Notes under the pieces: generated by a model | What the model was told of the DNA's origin: nothing | Database searches by the model: none | What the model saw: only the letters and a program-made list of their open reading frames with translations | Made by a program: the position numbers and the translations under genes | Source: Natrialba chahannaoensis JCM 10990 | GTDB taxonomy: Archaea > Halobacteriota > Halobacteria > Halobacteriales > Natrialbaceae | Length of the DNA stretch: 53,907 nucleotides | Assembly: GCF_000337135.1 (NCBI RefSeq) | Contig: NZ_AOIN01000038.1 | Span: forward strand, 1 to 53,907 | Reading direction: 5' to 3' | In this document: piece by piece, positions 47,457 to 53,907 of the stretch | Numbering within the stretch: position 1 is the stretch's first letter | Layout of the letters: every line of letters starts with the position of its first letter

Positions 47457-49058
47457 ATGGTCCGTGAATTCGAGCTGCCAGACGTCGGTGAAGGTGTTGC
47501 AGAGGGAGAACTCGTCACCTGGTTCGTCGAACCGGGCGACGAGGTCAGCGAAGATCAGCCGGTTGCGGAGGTCGAGACGGACAAGGCGCTCGTCGAGGTC
47601 CCCGCCCCGGTCAACGGCAGTGTCCGCGAACTCCACTTCGAGGAAGGCGACGTGATCCCCGTCGGGGACGTGTTCGTCACGTTCGACGTGGAGGGCGAGG
47701 AAGGGACAGCGGAGGCGGATGCAGGCGCTGGCGAAGTCGAGGCCGGAGCAGACGCAGACGCCGACCCCGCCGGCGACCCCGGTGCAACGGGTGCTGGCGA
47801 GGACACCGAACCTGCGGAGACGCCAGACGATCGGATCTTCGCGCCCCCACGCGTGCGACGGCTGGCCCGCGAGGAGGGGATCGACCTCTCGCAGGTCCAG
47901 GGCAGTGGTCCCGGCGGCCGGATCACGGCTGCCGACGTCCAGGCTGCAGCGGGCACCGCACCAGCAGCCGACGCACAGGCACAGGCCGGGAGCGGTGAGA
48001 CTGGTAGCAGTGCCACCACGGACGAACCGACCACGGCTGCAGCGGCCGACTCGAGTACCGACAAGTCCACGGCGGGTGGGTCGACTGGTCAGACTGGGAC
48101 GACCCAGACACAGCCTCCAGCCCAGGTCGAGTCCGCCGACCGTGACCGGACGCTCGCCGCACCCGCAACGCGGCGCATCGCAGAAGAAGAGGGCATCGAC
48201 CTCGATGCCGTCCCCGCGACCGAAGAGCGCGACGGCGAGGCGTTCGTTACGCCCGAGGCAGTTCGGGAGTACGCCGAGGCCCAGCGACAGGCCCAGGAGG
48301 CTGACGCGGCTGCCATTGAGGCCGGCGAGGCCTTCGCCGAGGGCGAGCGCGAGCGTCGCGAACCGTTCCGTGGCGTCCGCAAGACGATCGCCGACGCGAT
48401 GGTCGAGTCGAAGTTCTCGGCCCCACACGTCACCCACCACGACGAGGTCGACGTCACGGAACTCGTCGACGCTCGCAAACGGCTCAAGCCCCATGCTGAG
48501 GAGCAGGGCATCCGCCTGACATACATGCCGTTCATCATGAAGGCCGTCGTCGCGGCGCTACAGGAGTACCCCGAGATGAACGCGGTCATCGACGAGGCAA
48601 ACGAGGAGATCGTCCACCGCAACTACTACAATATCGGCGTCGCAGCGGCGACCGACGTGGGCCTGATGGTCCCGGTCGTCGACAACGCAGACGGCAAGGG
48701 CATGCTCCAGCTCTCTTCGGAGATGAACGAACTCGTCCAGCGCGCCCGCGAGCGCTCGATCAGCCCGGACGAACTTCGGGGCTCGACGTTCACGATCACG
48801 AACATCGGCGGCATCGGCGGCGAGTACGCGACCCCGATCCTGAACTACCCTGAATCGGGCATTCTCGCCGTCGGTGAAATCAAGCGCAAACCACGCGTCG
48901 TCACCGACGAGAACGGCGACGAGTCGATCGAGCCGCGATCCGTGATGACGCTCTCGCTGTCGTTCGACCACCGACTGATCGACGGCGCTGTCGGTGCACA
49001 GTTTACGAACACGGTGATGGAGTACCTCGAGAATCCAGAACTGCTGTTACTCGAGTAA
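47457..49058 (+). CDS. pdhC: Dihydrolipoamide acyltransferase (E2) with two subunit-binding domains
   Basis: 533 residues. One lipoyl domain (about 1-78) carries the lipoylated lysine K43 in VETDKALVEVP. A first peripheral-subunit-binding domain (about 127-163) reads PPRVRRLAREEGIDLSQV and GSGPGGRI. A Thr/Gln/Ala-rich linker follows, then a second, more degenerate binding domain (about 233-272: APATRRIAEEEGIDLDAV...TPEAVREYA). The catalytic domain (about 300-533) has PFRGVRKTIADAMVES and the active-site DHRLIDG. The standard layout in bacterial E2 proteins has one such binding domain; the second copy here lacks the GxGxxGR loop. E2 forms the core that binds E1 and E3. Confidence 0.93.
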   Translation: MVREFELPDVGEGVAEGELVTWFVEPGDEVSEDQPVAEVETDKALVEVPAPVNGSVRELHFEEGDVIPVGDVFVTFDVEGEEGTAEADAGAGEVEAGADADADPAGDPGATGAGEDTEPAETPDDRIFAPPRVRRLAREEGIDLSQVQGSGPGGRITAADVQAAAGTAPAADAQAQAGSGETGSSATTDEPTTAAAADSSTDKSTAGGSTGQTGTTQTQPPAQVESADRDRTLAAPATRRIAEEEGIDLDAVPATEERDGEAFVTPEAVREYAEAQRQAQEADAAAIEAGEAFAEGERERREPFRGVRKTIADAMVESKFSAPHVTHHDEVDVTELVDARKRLKPHAEEQGIRLTYMPFIMKAVVAALQEYPEMNAVIDEANEEIVHRNYYNIGVAAATDVGLMVPVVDNADGKGMLQLSSEMNELVQRARERSISPDELRGSTFTITNIGGIGGEYATPILNYPESGILAVGEIKRKPRVVTDENGDESIEPRSVMTLSLSFDHRLIDGAVGAQFTNTVMEYLENPELLLLE

Positions 49059-49150
49059 CGCCCACGTCTCACACTCGACACGACTTCAGTCGATTGAGAC
49101 GAGAACTGATTGCACCGAACTTGCCCAACTCAACCCCACCACTTGCAGAC

Positions 49151-49160
49151 CCCTAAACGT
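49151..49160 (+). promoter_or_regulatory. TATA-like box for the micro-ORF/lpdA transcript
   Basis: CCCTAAACGT, centred about 27 nt before the ATG at 49182. The transcript would therefore start at or near the micro-ORF and not only inside the E2 message. Confidence 0.5.
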
Positions 49161-49181
49161 TAGACGCTACTCACCGTACTA

Positions 49182-49274
49182 ATGGCTATGTACATGCACG
49201 CACCTGTCGACGGAGACGGACACGCACACACCGCACACACGCTCGAACCGCACGAATACGGAGGGACCAACTAA
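49182..49274 (+). CDS. 30-residue His-containing micro-ORF coupled to lpdA
   Basis: Encodes MAMYMHAPVDGDGHAHTAHT followed by LEPHEYGGTN. Five of 30 residues are His (6, 14, 16, 19, 24). The stop TAA overlaps the lpdA start by one base (TAATG), and a GGAGGG purine stretch lies 9-14 nt before that start. The ORF has its own leaderless ATG behind a TATA-like box, so ribosomes reaching lpdA probably do so by translating it. I do not recognise a family. It may be a leader that tunes lpdA translation or a small metal-binding peptide; both are inference. Confidence 0.55.
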   Translation: MAMYMHAPVDGDGHAHTAHTLEPHEYGGTN

Positions 49275-50749
49275 TGGTCGTTGGAGACGTCACCACCGGC
49301 ACCGATGTCCTCGTGATCGGCGCGGGTCCTGCCGGCTACGTCGCCGCAATCCGGGCCGGTCAGCTCGATCTCGACGTCACGCTCGTCGAGAAGGAGGCCT
49401 ACGGCGGCACCTGCCTGAACCACGGCTGTATTCCCTCGAAGGCGCTGATCACGGCGACCGACGTGGCCCACGACGCCCGCAACGCCGAACAGATGGGAAT
49501 CCACGCCGACCCTGCCATCGATCTCGCGGGCATGGTCAGCTGGAAGAACGACGTCGTCGACCAGCTTACCGGCGGTGTCGAAAAGCTCTGTAAGGCAAAC
49601 GGCGTCAACCTCATGGAGGGGACGGCGACGTTCGCCGACGAAAACACCGTCCGTATCTCCCACGACGGCGAGGGCCAGGGCTCGGAGACACTCGAGTTCG
49701 AACACGCAATCGTCGCGACTGGTTCGCGCCCGATCGAGATTCCGAACTTCTCCTACGGCGACGAGCCGATCCTGAACTCGCGCCAGGCGCTCTCGCTCGA
49801 CTCCGTCCCCGACTCGCTGGTCGTCGTCGGCGCGGGCTACATCGGGATGGAGCTGGCGAGCGTCTTCGCCAAACTCGGGACGGATGTAACGGTCGTCGAG
49901 ATGCTCGACGAGATTCTGCCGGGCTACGACGACGATCTCAAGCGCCCGGTCAAGCAGCACGCGAAGGGCCTCGGCATCGAGTTCGAGTTCGGCTACACGG
50001 CCTCGGAGTGGCACGAACGCGAGGACGGCGACGGCGTTCGCGTCGTGGCAGAGCCAGCGCCGGAGGTCGCCGCAGACGGCGGGGCCGCAGCAGAGGAAAC
50101 CGAGGAAGCGGACACGCTCGACCTCGACGCCGAGAAGGTCCTTGTCGCCGTCGGTCGCCAACCAGTCTCGGATACGCTTGACCTCGGCGAGGCCGGCGTC
50201 GAGACCAACGACAAGGGCTTCATCGAAACCGATTCGCGCGCACGCACGAACGTCGAGCACATCTTCGCCGTCGGCGACGTGGCCGGCGAACCGATGCTTG
50301 CCCACAAGGGCAGTATGGAGGGAGAAGTCGCCGCCGAAGTCATCGCCGGCGAGCCGTCGGCCATTGACTACCAGGCGATGCCGGCGGTCGTCTTCACCGA
50401 TCCCGAAATCGCGACCGTCGGGATGTCCGAGACCGATGCCGAGGACGCCGGTTTCGACACTGTCGTCGGCAAGTTCCCCTTCCGCGCCAGTGGTCGCGCA
50501 CTGACCACTGGCGAGAGCGACGGGTTCGTCAAGATTGTTGCTGAAGAAGATGAGGGCTACGTCCTCGGTGCCAGCATCGTTGGCCCCGAGGCGTCTGAAC
50601 TCGTCGGCGAACTCGGCCTCGCGATCGAACTCGGCGCGACACTCGAGGACGTCGCCTCGACGATCCACGCGCATCCAACGCTCTCCGAATCGGTGATGGA
50701 AGCTGCGGAGAACGCGTTGGGGCACGCGATTCACACGTTGAATCGGTGA
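49274..50749 (+). CDS. lpdA: Dihydrolipoamide dehydrogenase (E3)
   Basis: 491-residue flavoprotein that reoxidises the dihydrolipoyl group of E2 using NAD. FAD-binding GAGPAG at 16-21, redox disulfide in GGTCLNHGCIPSK (C47, C52), NAD-binding VVGAGYIGMELA, second FAD motif FAVGDVAGEPMLAHKG, and a C-terminal dimer interface with the active-site histidine pair region TIHAHPTLSE. An insertion of about 20 acidic/Ala residues (about 257-278, EPAPEVAADGGAAAEETE) lies in the NAD domain and is not usual. It is separated from E2 by 215 bases containing the micro-ORF. E3 is shared by other lipoyl enzymes such as the glycine cleavage system, which may explain the independent promoter. Confidence 0.96.
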   Translation: MVVGDVTTGTDVLVIGAGPAGYVAAIRAGQLDLDVTLVEKEAYGGTCLNHGCIPSKALITATDVAHDARNAEQMGIHADPAIDLAGMVSWKNDVVDQLTGGVEKLCKANGVNLMEGTATFADENTVRISHDGEGQGSETLEFEHAIVATGSRPIEIPNFSYGDEPILNSRQALSLDSVPDSLVVVGAGYIGMELASVFAKLGTDVTVVEMLDEILPGYDDDLKRPVKQHAKGLGIEFEFGYTASEWHEREDGDGVRVVAEPAPEVAADGGAAAEETEEADTLDLDAEKVLVAVGRQPVSDTLDLGEAGVETNDKGFIETDSRARTNVEHIFAVGDVAGEPMLAHKGSMEGEVAAEVIAGEPSAIDYQAMPAVVFTDPEIATVGMSETDAEDAGFDTVVGKFPFRASGRALTTGESDGFVKIVAEEDEGYVLGASIVGPEASELVGELGLAIELGATLEDVASTIHAHPTLSESVMEAAENALGHAIHTLNR

Positions 50750-50752
50750 ATC

Positions 50753-50784
50753 ACTGAACTGCTGAACTGCTGAACTGCTAAACC
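50753..50784 (+). repeat. Tandem 8-bp repeats after lpdA
   Basis: Four consecutive units of (A/G)CTGAACT-type sequence: ACTGAACT, GCTGAACT, GCTGAACT, GCTAAACC. They are followed by a GCGC-rich palindromic stretch (CGCTGCGCGCTGCGCAGC). They lie just after the lpdA stop and may be part of its 3' end. Confidence 0.65.
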
Positions 50785-50986
50785 GTTACGCGCTGCGCGC
50801 TGCGCAGCTCAGGACGCCGCCTACGCACACCCCTTCGTTTCTTTCCGTATTGACGTCCTCTCTGTCAGCGACCTGTCTCCATTGCTGACGTCGGTAGATT
50901 GACCACTATCACGCCTGGGCGAATGTGCCGATTGCTGTACAAAGAAGTCAGATGACTTCCCGTTCGTTGGGAAACCCCTCCACTAT

Positions 50987-50995
50987 CCTTTAGGT
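50987..50995 (+). promoter_or_regulatory. TATA-like box for the multicopper oxidase gene
   Basis: CCTTTAGGT, centred about 30 nt before the ATG at 51021. Confidence 0.5.
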
Positions 50996-51020
50996 TACCG
51001 TCCCAACGATCAGCTGTACT

Positions 51021-52202
51021 ATGACTGCATCCAACGGTCCTTCCACGCTGCGGCGACGAACGGTTCTCTCGACTGCCGGAGTCGGCGCACTGGGCGCACT
51101 TGCGGGCTGTCTCTCCGTCTTCTCTGAGGACGACCCAGCGTCTGTCGGGGACCCGGACGCAGCCGATGGGGGCGAGCCCGGGGAGACGGACGAGAACGAG
51201 GACGCCCCGCTCACCGACTACCAGTATACCGCACCGCCACAGATCGTCGACATTGCCGAGCAGGGGTACGAATCGACGCTTCGCACCGTCCCCGCACGCC
51301 ACGCACTCGTCACCGAGGACGGGGGCGGCGGTCCGGTCGAGCTCCCCGAGGTATGGGCCTGGCAGGCCGACGACCTCGCCCCCTCCGTTCCCGGCCCCAT
51401 GTATCGGATGACCGAAGGCGATACCTTCGAACTCACCTACGACAACACCGAACACAACCGACCCCACACGGTCCACGTCCACGCCGTCAGCAAGTCCTGG
51501 GAAGACGACGGTGCTCCGGTCACGAATCGCGATCAGGTCAACGCCGGTGAGAGCCACACCTACACCCTCGAGGCTGACGTGCCAGGAACACACGTCTACC
51601 ACTGCCACTATCAGACGCACAACCACCTCGACATGGGGATGTACGGCATCCTCCGCGTCGACCCCGTGGACTACGACCCACCGGATCAGGAGTACTTCTT
51701 CACGCTCCGTGACTGGGACACGCGTCTCCACGATCGCGAAGCGGGCGGTGACGCGGACTACGACCCTGTCGAGCGCTCCTCGGACGCCTACACCCTCAAC
51801 GGCCGCAGTGCTCCCACTACGTTCCACCCCGAACTGGGCACGCCGCTGCTCGTCTCCGAAGGCGACACTGTCCACCTCCACATCGCCAACAACGGCTACG
51901 AATCCCACCCGTTCCACACCCACGGCCACCGCTTCGAAGTCATCGAGAAGGACGGCTCACCGATCCCCGACGCAGCGCGGTACGAACAGGACGTGCTCAA
52001 CATCGCCCCCGCAGAACGATACACACTCGAGTTCACGGCTGACGCCGAGCCAGGGATCTATCCGGCACACTGTCACAAGGTTCACCACGTGACGACTGAA
52101 GGCCGTTATCCTGGTGGGATGGCGACTGCAATCGTCTACGAGTCAGCGATGGAGTCCGACGAGTTCGGCGAGATTATGGACGACGCGGGATACGACGGCT
52201 GA
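51021..52202 (+). CDS. Tat-exported two-domain multicopper oxidase lipoprotein
   Basis: 393 residues. The Tat motif RRRTVLS (arginines 11-13) and lipobox LAGC (Cys30) indicate a surface-anchored lipoprotein. Two cupredoxin domains carry all four copper motifs: domain 1 has HTVHVH (H149, H152, H154) and HCHYQTHNHLDMGM (H194, C195, H196, H200, M205 or M207); domain 2 has HPFHTHGH (H296, H299, H301, H303) and HCHKVHH followed by GGM (H350, C351, H352, H356, M367). Both halves keep a Cys-His-Met type 1 site. Two-domain laccase-like enzymes oxidise phenols, metals or, in the NirK branch, reduce nitrite. The HCH motifs favour an oxidase. The substrate is unknown. Confidence 0.92.
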   Translation: MTASNGPSTLRRRTVLSTAGVGALGALAGCLSVFSEDDPASVGDPDAADGGEPGETDENEDAPLTDYQYTAPPQIVDIAEQGYESTLRTVPARHALVTEDGGGGPVELPEVWAWQADDLAPSVPGPMYRMTEGDTFELTYDNTEHNRPHTVHVHAVSKSWEDDGAPVTNRDQVNAGESHTYTLEADVPGTHVYHCHYQTHNHLDMGMYGILRVDPVDYDPPDQEYFFTLRDWDTRLHDREAGGDADYDPVERSSDAYTLNGRSAPTTFHPELGTPLLVSEGDTVHLHIANNGYESHPFHTHGHRFEVIEKDGSPIPDAARYEQDVLNIAPAERYTLEFTADAEPGIYPAHCHKVHHVTTEGRYPGGMATAIVYESAMESDEFGEIMDDAGYDG

Positions 52203-52272
52203 CCGGCACCAGCCGGTTTTTGCTCCTTGTCCGACCAAGGGAGTACACTGCACTGAGAAAGAGACGCGCCCC

Positions 52273-52569
52273 CTACTGCACGTACAGCGAATACGCGATC
52301 ACGAGAAAGCCCGCGAGTACCAGCAGGCTCTCGAGCAAGATCCCCGTCGCCAGATGGACGTTCAGCAGCTCGTAGAGCATCCCCGCCAGAAAGAGCCCGA
52401 GCGTAACCAGCCCGAAGCCAAGCGTTAGATACCCGAGTGCACGCTGTCTCGTCCGCCGGTAGGCCTTGAACGCAAAGTACGTGATGAAGCCACCGACGAT
52501 CAAGACGAGCGTCTTTACAATTGCGAGTGCGAGCGCGATCTCCGATGCACCAGAAGCGTACGGACTCAT
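52273..52569 (-). CDS. Small membrane protein paired with HTH regulator (DUF7521-like)
   Basis: 98 residues and three hydrophobic helices: IALALAIVKTLVLIVGGFITYFAF, LGYLTLGFGLVTLGLFLAGML and LLESLLVLAGFLVIAYSLYV, with a basic loop FKAYRRTRQRA between the first two. The start overlaps the stop of the upstream regulator by four bases (ATGA), so the two are co-translated. The pairing of this kind of membrane protein with a winged-helix regulator recurs in haloarchaea. Function unknown; the family number is from memory. Confidence 0.82.
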   Translation of the reverse strand: MSPYASGASEIALALAIVKTLVLIVGGFITYFAFKAYRRTRQRALGYLTLGFGLVTLGLFLAGMLYELLNVHLATGILLESLLVLAGFLVIAYSLYVQ

Positions 52570-52943
52570 GTTTCCTTTCGCACCTCGGACCAGAGTTCTG
52601 CGAGCCGCTCGTCTGCCGTCCGGGCCGGCCGATCGATCTGCACCGTCAACGACTGGTCGTCGTCCAACCCGATCGAGATTTCGTCGAACGCAACGGCGTA
52701 CTTGCTTGCGTGATGCCCGTCGCGCCGAATCTCGGTGGTCTCCTCGAGTAGGGTCGAGTCGGTCAGCAACTCGAGTTTCCGATACAGCGTCGACTGGGGT
52801 ATCTCACACCGGTTAGTAAGTTCAGAAGCTGTCATGGGTTCCTCGAGATTCCGGATGATCTCACGGCAGTCAGGGTCGTCGAGTGCAGCGCAGATTTCCG
52901 CTGCAGACGGTGTTGACTCCGAACCGATCGGGTCCCGGACCAT
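52566..52943 (-). CDS. ArsR-like winged-helix transcriptional regulator
   Basis: 125 residues. The winged helix spans about 15-75: EICAALDDPDCREIIRNLEEPMTASELTNRCEIPQSTLYRKLELL, with the recognition helix at IPQSTLYRKLELL and the wing following (LLEETTEIRRDGHHASKYAVAFDEI). The C-terminal part (about 80-125) has a small beta unit (SLTVQIDRPA) and an acidic helix. It probably regulates its own operon with the co-translated membrane protein. No operator was recognised. Confidence 0.85.
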   Translation of the reverse strand: MVRDPIGSESTPSAAEICAALDDPDCREIIRNLEEPMTASELTNRCEIPQSTLYRKLELLTDSTLLEETTEIRRDGHHASKYAVAFDEISIGLDDDQSLTVQIDRPARTADERLAELWSEVRKET

Positions 52944-53404
52944 TCATCAGTTACTTGCAACGCCGTCGGTTTATTCGCATCGGTCACGTCGCAGCGAACT
53001 ACTCGAGTACTGGTTTCCGCCGCCCGTTCCCAGAAGCAAGTTTCTTACACGCGCACCACCGAACCCGACCTACGCGGGTATCATTCGGTTCGACCGTGTC
53101 TACAAGGACGGGATGACCGGCCGACCTCCGCCCGCGTGACAGCTTGTCCACTCGCGTGTTACGATTGTCCTCGTCGTTGTCGCCATCGTTATCATCACCG
53201 AGTGCCTCGCTCGTTCGCAGCGAATCGATAACGTCTGTTTGCCACGTTGTTCTCTCGTATTAGCTGTTAGCGTTCTTGGACACAGTTTCCTTTCGTCAAA
53301 ATGCTGTAGACGTGCCAAGGAACCTCTCCATCTCCTGTATTTCGCTTCCACCATCAATTCACTCATAGGTGGAACATATTCTCATGGTATCGGGTTCCGA
53401 TGAG
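52944..53404. other. Intergenic region upstream of the rRNA promoters
   Basis: About 460 bases with no gene I can support and no tRNA cloverleaf. The open frame on the minus strand at 53100-53366 has no family resemblance and lacks the acidic composition of real genes here. The last 100 bases are AT-richer and lead into the rRNA promoter array. Confidence 0.5.
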
Positions 53405-53411
53405 CGTCTCG

Positions 53412-53430
53412 TTCGACGGCCTTATGTATG
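53412..53430 (+). promoter_or_regulatory. rRNA operon promoter P1 (candidate)
   Basis: TTCGACGGCCTTATGTATG. It has the TTCGAC upstream word and a TTA-type box as in haloarchaeal rRNA promoters. Confidence 0.6.
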
Positions 53431-53526
53431 CACCCTCTCCTCGTCATTAATGCGAACGACGTGGCGCACGCCGACACGTCCCCTCTGGCCGGTTTCCGGC
53501 ACGGAGGTAGGCACTGTATCCATCTC

Positions 53527-53571
53527 CCAGTTATCTGGCTTCTCTGAAGCCAGGTCGCTTGGGGCAACTGG
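53527..53571. repeat. Nested inverted repeats between rRNA promoters P1 and P2
   Basis: Inner hairpin CTGGCTTC-tct-GAAGCCAG (53535-53553) enclosed by CCAGTT (53527-53532) and AACTGG (53566-53571). Both stems are perfect. It ends about 20 bases before the TTCGAC of P2. Confidence 0.6.
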
Positions 53572-53590
53572 ATCGAGCGTAGGTGGCGTC

Positions 53591-53629
53591 TTCGACGCCA
53601 TGGAACAACGCCCTTATATACACACGGGG
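53591..53629 (+). promoter_or_regulatory. rRNA operon promoter P2 (candidate)
   Basis: TTCGACGCC, then GCCCTTATATACACACGGGG (53610-53629). Nearly identical to the P3 element 81 bases downstream (two differences in 20). Confidence 0.7.
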
Positions 53630-53690
53630 CGTACCCATTACTACGCAAATCCCGTTCCGGCTATGACTTCCGGGACGGAATCGATCCGTT

Positions 53691-53710
53691 GCCCTTAAGT
53701 ACACACGGGG
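53691..53710 (+). promoter_or_regulatory. rRNA operon promoter P3 (candidate)
   Basis: GCCCTTAAGTACACACGGGG, a 20-base near-copy of the P2 element. Confidence 0.7.
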
Positions 53711-53770
53711 ATTCGGATACGATTGCAAAGAACGCGTGATTGGCGAAGTGTTCATTCACTTTGTCGTCGG

Positions 53771-53801
53771 ACGGTTCTGGTCCGAAGGGGTTAAGTGCCC
53801 C
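53771..53801 (+). promoter_or_regulatory. rRNA operon promoter P4 (candidate)
   Basis: ACGGTTCTGGTCCGAAGGGG followed by TTAAGTGCCCC; a TTAAGT box in a GC-rich setting, typical of the promoter nearest 16S in haloarchaea. Confidence 0.6.
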
Positions 53802-53907
53802 AGATGACCTACGAATACGTCCGAAGGAAATGAGGATCCTACCCCTGCGGTCCGCCGTACAGATGGGATCTGATGTTAGCCTTGGTAGTTCGGTGACGCC
53901 CGATCGG
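53802..53907 (+). other. Probable 5' leader of the 16S precursor RNA
   Basis: After P4 the sequence continues as a GC-rich transcribed leader (GAGGATCCTACCCCTGCGG..., then GATGTTAGCCTTGGTAGTTC). I read it as the external spacer that pairs around 16S rRNA. The 16S start (ATTCCGGTTGATCC) is not reached before the window ends, so this is inference from the promoter array. Confidence 0.55.

Noticed and set aside
49271-50734. 487-codon open frame on the minus strand opposite lpdA
   Set aside because: It lies entirely within lpdA, which has all E3 motifs. The antisense product has no recognisable domains.
53100-53366. 88-codon minus-strand frame upstream of the rRNA promoters
   Set aside because: Basic composition, no promoter, no family resemblance.
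1-53907. CRISPR array or integrated provirus
   Set aside because: No regularly spaced repeats, cas genes, integrase, capsid or terminase genes were seen.

Overview
The window is high-GC DNA from a haloarchaeon (class Halobacteria). The proteins are very acidic. Several genes have TATA-like boxes 25-33 nt ahead of leaderless starts. There are Tat (twin-arginine) signals, an MC1 chromosomal protein, archaeal-type PheS/PheT and EndA, and haloarchaeal DUF families. Frequent CTCGAG-type words in the coding DNA fit Natrialbaceae, but that placement is inference. Almost everything is chromosomal core. The one clear mobile-element signature is a small IS200/IS605-like relic.

Layout. 1-4.6 kb, all minus: a partial leucyl-tRNA synthetase, a small heat-shock protein, a 1-Cys peroxiredoxin and prephenate dehydratase. 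4.68-5.24 kb: a deletion relic with a palindrome at each end and a run of perfect hairpins between them. 5.57-7.1 kb: a seven-helix microbial-rhodopsin homologue that has lost the retinal-binding lysine, then MC1 and an AbrB-like protein. 7.5-10.5 kb: a Tat-exported M14 carboxypeptidase. 10.5-18.1 kb: pheS-pheT, a DUF5518-type membrane protein, an unrecognised low-complexity protein and trpS. 18.2-26.1 kb: a MoxR ATPase facing a tightly overlapping four-gene envelope operon (DUF4129, DUF7269-like, DUF58, and a membrane protein with a C-terminal helix-hairpin-helix). 26.3-30.6 kb: a divergent FtsZ/CetZ-like GTPase, endA, a NucS-N-terminal/zinc-finger protein and an HD hydrolase. 30.6-33.4 kb: a phnD-phnC-phnE-type ABC importer with no visible C-P lyase. 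33.6-38.6 kb: small metabolic enzymes (P-loop kinase, HD hydrolase, MazG-like, IMPase-like, DJ-1/PfpI, HAD). 38.6-43.9 kb: a Ski2-type helicase, two small membrane proteins and a MATE exporter.

44-50.7 kb is a functional block: lipA (lipoyl synthase) followed by the E1-alpha, E1-beta, E2 and E3 genes of a 2-oxoacid dehydrogenase complex. LipA would supply the lipoyl group carried by E2. E2 appears to have two peripheral-subunit-binding domains. The E3 gene is preceded by a 30-codon histidine-containing ORF whose stop overlaps the E3 start (TAATG). 51-52.9 kb: a Tat lipoprotein two-domain multicopper oxidase and a winged-helix/membrane-protein pair. The last ~0.5 kb looks like the multi-promoter leader of an rRNA operon; the 16S gene itself is not reached.

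The most unusual items are the lysine-less rhodopsin homologue (5569-6339), the hairpin-rich relic just upstream of it, the coupled micro-ORF before lpdA, and the divergent tubulin-like GTPase.
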